Below, piece by piece: positions 7,063-10,392 of a stretch of 10,392 nucleotides of DNA. Made by a program: the position numbers and the translations under genes. Under the pieces are notes generated by a model that worked only from the letters and a program-made list of their open reading frames with translations, ran no database searches and was not told where the DNA came from. This DNA comes from Heterostelium multicystogenum. Taxonomy: Eukaryota > Evosea > Eumycetozoa > Acytosteliales > Acytosteliaceae. Position 1 is the first letter of the stretch. Each line of letters opens with the position of its first letter. The DNA lies in assembly GCA_003667245.1 (NCBI GenBank), contig RCNN01000509.1, positions 1 to 10,392 on the forward strand, read 5' to 3'.

Positions 7063-7073
7063 GTGTGGGGGTG
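7063..7073. promoter_or_regulatory. G-rich GTGTGGGGGTG box in copy B
   Basis: Counterpart of the box at 2883-2894, in the same place relative to the foldback. Its base composition stands out from the surroundings. Function is unknown. Confidence 0.25.
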
Positions 7074-7186
7074 AAGGTGCTTGTTGATCAAAACATAATT
7101 AAGATATAATTCAAGATTGATCTGGTGATCTACAAAAACAAGGTGTGAGTGGGTGATGCAAAGATAACAAAAATTGATGGACTCTC

Positions 7187-8345
7187 TTAGCCACCATGAA
7201 CACCAAGTTCGGCAAACTTTGCCCTTCTAAAGCTGTAATCTGTACCTGTGAATATGGTGAACAAGCAGATGTTTATCTTTTTATCACTTGTGATATGAGT
7301 TCCTATAATTGAAACAATAAGCTTAAGATTATCTTGTGATAGATAATAGAATTCGTCAAAATGCAAAGAAAAAAATGAGAGGCAAGTCGAGTACCAAGAT
7401 CTTTTGTGTCACATTTATTAGTTTCTTTGATGTAGTCACCAAAGAGGAAGTCAATCCAAACGTATGCACATAGATCTCCTTCTGAAATTATTTTGCACAC
7501 ACTCCGGTATGATTCTAATCCAAACTTAGATTTTCCAATGCCAAGTCCACCAGAAATGATAGGATTTGTGTAAGCATGTTTTTCTTAGCTATCCATTTTG
7601 AAACTTTCAATGTTTTGTTTAAAATAATGATTAACCATATTGAGGAAGACCTTTCTTCCTTGGAATGCATATTTTGTATATGTTCATGTAGTTTCCTCTT
7701 TTTCCAACACACCGAAAATCTGGTTTAGACCTGTAGCCATTTTTGATCATTTCATCAATTGACACTGTGTAAGTCAGAGATTAAAATCGAATTAAAGTGT
7801 GTTCAGTAGATCAGGAAAGTGGATTTCTTTATGAAGTTTACCAATAAACCATATAGTTGTCACTGTTGAAGAAATTCATAATGAAACCTAAGATAATTTT
7901 AATTCCAAACTTTGATCATCTAGATTTTTAGTCTCTATGTATATTTAATGAAAAATAACAAGGAGTGGTATTGTGTATGTTGTGTGAAAGAGTTAAAATT
8001 AATATGATGTAAAATCATTCAATACCGAGTTAATGGTATTGAAGGAATACATTGACAATTGAGAGAATTGTTAGAATTGAATGAGAGATTAGATATTGCT
8101 TTGTGAAACTTATTAGCTGGAGTAATTGTTTTTGTACCAGATGAGGCTTTAAGCCTCTCAAAATCATCATTAATCATGTTACCCAGAATTGTACGTCTTT
8201 TAATGTATCGTTTGACAATTTAGACAATAATGAACCAGAGATTGGATAGAAAAGTAAAACGTAGTTATTTGGGACACCTTGTTTTATCCAGTCCTCAAGC
8301 CAATCTCTGACTTGTTGTTTGTCCAGTTCTCAGGAGTGACTTTGT
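7187..8345 (-). pseudogene. SAM domain + P-loop NTPase (Crinkler-like) relic
   Basis: Minus-strand pieces in changing frames form a plausible multidomain protein. At 8205-8345 is a SAM domain (DKQQVRDWLEDW, then YPISGSLLSKLSNDTLKDV). A linker with DDFERLKASSGTKTITPANK ends at a TGA at 8019-8021. Further on are SIDEMIKNGYRSKPDFRCVG, then NPIISGGLGIGKSKFG with Walker A GGLGIGKS at 7528-7551, YVWIDFLFGDYI, DTKDLGTRLAS, Walker B HFDEF at 7349-7363, SQDNLKLIVSIIGTHI and FTIFTGTDYSF, ending at TAA 7187-7189. The layout resembles NTPase modules of CR/Crinkler-type proteins with an added SAM interaction domain. At least four frame changes and internal stops are present, and no effector domain follows. 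It could be one gene or two fused relics; exon limits between 7770 and 8019 are unclear. Confidence 0.7.
8018..8043. repeat. Short perfect inverted repeat
   Basis: TTCAATACC at 8018-8026 and GGTATTGAA at 8035-8043 form a perfect 9-bp stem with an 8-base loop. It overlaps the stop of the SAM-linker reading. A chance origin cannot be excluded. Confidence 0.6.
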
Positions 8346-8517
8346 ATTTTTAAAAATATAAAGATAATATAGTATGCTTATCCAATGTTAAATAGAGGAA
8401 TTTTTTAATTTCAATATATATCAGTAATAAGGAATAAATATTTAAAAATATTCAACCATTGTATAATTGTTGTTAAGTTGTATAATTTGGGACATAGTCC
8501 AAACTGAGAACATGGAA

Positions 8518-8523
8518 TTTTAT
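8518..8523 (-). terminator. Candidate polyadenylation signal of the PH-domain gene
   Basis: AATAAA on the minus strand about 80 nt past the stop at 8602-8604. Position is suitable; the hexamer is common in such AT-rich DNA. Confidence 0.4.
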
Positions 8524-8601
8524 TTAAATTCAATTTAAACCAAGATTTTCCCTCTTATGCTTAGATTGCTGACCTCCCCAACAGGATATTTAAATCTCTA
8601 C

Positions 8602-10392
8602 TTAATTGTTGGCATGGACTGAGTTGTGAGATCTTTTGTTGTGGAATCTTTCATCATCTAAATAATCTTCATCATCATCATCTTCGTCATCATAATCATC
8701 ATAATCACCATCATCACTCGAGATTGTTAAATCCGAACCACTATCATCATTTTCTGATTCAATTGGTTGCTCATTTAAAGCATCATAATGGTTGACGTCG
8801 TCATTTGTTGTTAATAATGTACATCTTCTCAAAATATCCACTGATGATAGTTGAGTTTGACCTGTCAATGGTGTACTATCTATGTTTGTTGTGGTTATTG
8901 GGGAACGAACAAATCTAGATCCGGCTAGTAGGTGATGACTTCCATCTAATGAGTGGTTTAAAAAAGATTTGTAAGAATAGTTTGATGGAGAGCTCTTTGG
9001 TGATGCAGAAAGCCAGATATCACCTGCTGACTGCGAAAGTGGCTTATTAACACCAGATAAGAATTGGCTCTTTATCCTTTGAATGTTTTGTGCTCTTTCA
9101 TCAAAAAACTCCTGTATCACTTTCAACCAGTCGCGCATATCCTCCTCACTGTCAGCAAGTAACATAAAAGTTCGTCCTTTAGTTGCAATATGAAATGAAC
9201 GGGTCTCATAGGAAATAGATTCAATTGATGAGCCTAAAATAGGAATTGTACCAAGTTGACGATCTGATTCTTGATTTTTCATGTAGAAGAGATATCCATT
9301 TTCCATGACAAACCATCTACGCTTCCAGCTTTTTACAATATGACCAATCTTGGTGAGGTATCCTTGCTTCTTGATGTTTGTCCGCAGCATTATTATATGA
9401 TCAAGTCGATTTGGTTGTTCTCTGGAAAAATGATTTTGCTGAAATGGTTGTTGGCATTGAAGTGGAGAGGGTTTTTATATTTTTAATATTAGCTGCCCTA
9501 TATTTCTGCTCGTTGAACTCGACAGATTTGAGATACAAGTCATCTAAGAATTGATCATCATCTTCATAGTCATCATCGCTCGTTAAATTGGTATCAGTGC
9601 CATTTACAATATGATTTGAACTTTGATTTTCGGCAGAACGAGCTTGATATGACAAAATATTTCTCTTTTCGACAAGCAACTGTTCAATCTGCTTTTTCCT
9701 ATCATTAACGATTCCATTTTCAATTATACCATTGAGATTGGCACGTGACTTTTGTTTCTTGTTGTGTTTGATTGGCTTTTGATTCACCGAGTTTCCACTT
9801 AAAGAAGACAGTGATTCAAAAAAGAATTGTTTCTCTTCAAATGTGAGGTCTTCTTGCTCTTGAATATTCTCTAGTATCTTTAACCTCTTCTCTTTTGCAA
9901 CAGAATCGTTTTCAAGCCAAGAATTAATTGTATCCTCAATCAACAAGGGCCACTCCAAATTACTATTGTCCAATAAAAATATACAACTCAAACTGGGGCT
10001 AAATATTTCAAACGTGACCAAACTTTTATATGCTAAAGATTCTTGATTTAATACGTTTGGCGTAATTAATCTCAACCGATCTACTTACATTCGTTGGTTC
10101 TTGATTTTACCCACACCTCCGAGAGTTGCATTTGTCTCCAAAACTTATTATTCACAGAGTAGATTATGAAATATCATTAAAAAGATAAACAAACAGCTTT
10201 CGCTTTTTTGGCACACACCTCAGAGTTTACCACTAACCGATCCAATTCACCAGATTTAACTAAACTTTCGGTGTGGTTGAATTAAATCTATTAATTAAAG
10301 TTGAAGTTAGTTCAAGTTCACCAACCAATCTATTGGAATACTTAACTGCTGCCTTTGGTCCTAAAGTTTGTTGTATATGTACAAGCGAAGTT
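8602..10392 (-). CDS. PH-domain protein, 5' end beyond the window
   Basis: The core is a pleckstrin homology domain at 9100-9369 (GYLTKIGHIVKSWKRRWFVM, YLFYMKN, SFHIATKGRTFMLLAD) with the invariant Trp of the last helix in MRDWLKVIQEF. Such domains bind phosphoinositides or proteins at membranes; KIG..VKSWKRRW gives the basic face. A Ser/Thr-rich linker and a very acidic tail (GDYDDYDDEDDDDEDYLDDE) follow. Upstream is a 220-residue region with EWPLLIEDTINSWLEND, a charged helical stretch and an acidic DDDYEDDDQFLDDLY. Inferred exons are 8602-10032, 10089-10143 and 10195 onwards. The frame changes once at 9426-9430 (A5 on the plus strand, one base short) and once near 10266-10268, so two open stretches (8602-9390, 9401-10032) belong to one gene. 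A shorter model starts at ATG 10129-10131. No close named homologue is recognised. Confidence 0.7.
8660..8720. repeat. TCATCA-rich tract encoding the acidic tail
   Basis: Imperfect trinucleotide repeats (TCA, ATC, TTC) on the plus strand encode Asp- and Glu-rich residues on the minus strand near the C-terminus of the PH protein. Low-complexity Asp/Asn-type tracts of this sort are common in dictyostelid proteins. Confidence 0.75.
10033..10088 (-). other. Inferred intron of the PH-domain gene
   Basis: The GTAAGTAG donor follows ACCAACGAAT and the acceptor AATCTTTAG precedes CATATAAAAG. The 56-nt intron joins phase 1 to phase 2 correctly and connects WVKSRTNE to YKSLVTFEIF. Reading straight through instead meets a TAA at the donor. 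Confidence 0.75.
10144..10194 (-). other. Possible 51-nt intron of the PH-domain gene
   Basis: A GTTTGT donor after GCGAAAGCT and an AATAATAAG acceptor before TTTTGG enclose 51 very AT-rich bases with in-frame stops. Both flanks are phase 0, joining SEVCAKKAKA to FWRQMQLSEVW. The donor is weaker than the GTAAGT sites elsewhere, so this is tentative. The alternative is a separate upstream gene ending at the TAA at 10177-10179, only 45 bases from the ATG at 10131. Confidence 0.45.
10195..10392 (-). CDS. Right-edge coding exon, probably the 5' part of the PH-domain gene
   Basis: On the minus strand, protein-like sequence enters from the window edge (HIQQTLGPKAAVKYSNRLVG, ELELTSTLINRF) and after one frame change at 10266-10268 continues as SLVKSGELDRLVVNSEVCAKK. 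The composition is clearly coding and predicted to be helical. It is best explained as an upstream exon of the PH-domain gene, because the gap to the next coding segment is only 51 bases and in phase. I do not recognise the domain. Confidence 0.55.

Larger units (their letters stand above)
6295..7073. repeat. Diverged duplication, copy B
   Basis: Partner of 2080-2894 in the same orientation. It contains a decayed version of the same first exon (6376-6557), the same intron start and end, the AGCTTTGTCTTGGTGATACT segment, the foldback and a G-rich box. Its downstream junction is new: after ATAATC at 6295-6300 it runs into the orphan scrap and the glycosyltransferase relic instead of the ATPase exons. 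Confidence 0.85.
6558..7186. other. Intergenic region, no gene seen
   Basis: Upstream DNA of copy B. It contains about 200-250 bases absent from copy A (roughly 6615-6850), the shared AGCTTTGTCTTGGT segment, the foldback at 6985-7040 and the G-rich box. The plus-strand open stretch at 6729-6917 is low-complexity and lacks family motifs. Confidence 0.65.

Noticed and set aside
7515..7712. Minus-strand 65-codon open stretch read as its own gene
   Set aside because: The NTPase Walker A segment is in a neighbouring frame across the same bases, so this is an off-frame reading of the SAM-NTPase relic.
9271..9486. Plus-strand 71-codon open stretch
   Set aside because: Antisense to the PH domain; no independent support.
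1..10392. tRNA, rRNA or transposase/reverse-transcriptase genes
   Set aside because: No tRNA-like cloverleaf boxes, conserved rRNA stretches or recognisable transposon protein motifs were seen by eye on either strand. A tRNAscan or Infernal run would be needed to exclude small RNAs formally.

Overview
The window is the left end of a chromosome from an AT-rich nuclear genome, most likely a social amoeba (Dictyosteliida) or a related amoebozoan. This rests on the C-rich telomeric tract at bases 1-163, AT-rich non-coding DNA, short AT-rich introns (51-65 nt, a few longer) with GTAAGT-like donors, and gene families known from dictyostelid genomes. The organism is inferred; nothing in the sequence names it. 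Every recognisable gene is on the minus strand, so all are transcribed towards the telomere.

Layout: (1) 1-163, telomere with an outer TAAGGG/TTAAGGG zone and an inner TAGAGGG zone. (2) 268-2348, a badly frame-broken AAA-ATPase-like gene of the ATPase plus PD-(D/E)XK type; it has a Walker B motif but no P-loop that I can find. (3) 2349-3386, non-coding, with diverged repeats, a nested foldback and a G-rich box. (4) 3387-5109, a five-exon gene, counting a 15-nt micro-exon: an N-terminal SAM-like helical domain, a coiled coil, a PD-(D/E)XK nuclease-like domain of the Crinkler-RHS (CR) effector type, and an acidic tail. Its reading frame breaks three times, each time with one base too many in an A-rich stretch. 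(5) 5489-6152, a decayed family 4 glycosyltransferase. (6) 6190-6300, an orphan coding scrap. (7) 6295-7073, a second copy of the 5' end and upstream region of gene 2 of this list. (8) 7187-8345, a decayed gene with a SAM domain and a P-loop NTPase (Walker A GGLGIGKS, Walker B HFDEF). (9) 8602 to beyond the right edge, a PH-domain gene with an acidic C-terminus, the best preserved gene here.

Two themes stand out. First, the telomere-proximal 8 kb holds NTPase and nuclease modules, two of them behind SAM or SAM-like domains, which resembles the eukaryotic CR-effector repertoire. Second, almost every gene is broken by single-base frame changes while its conserved motifs continue in the next frame. 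Some of this is real decay (in-frame stops, missing P-loop, paralogous copies that differ), but the breaks in A/T runs, including two in the otherwise healthy PH gene, also suggest unpolished long-read sequence. The two causes cannot be separated from one sequence.
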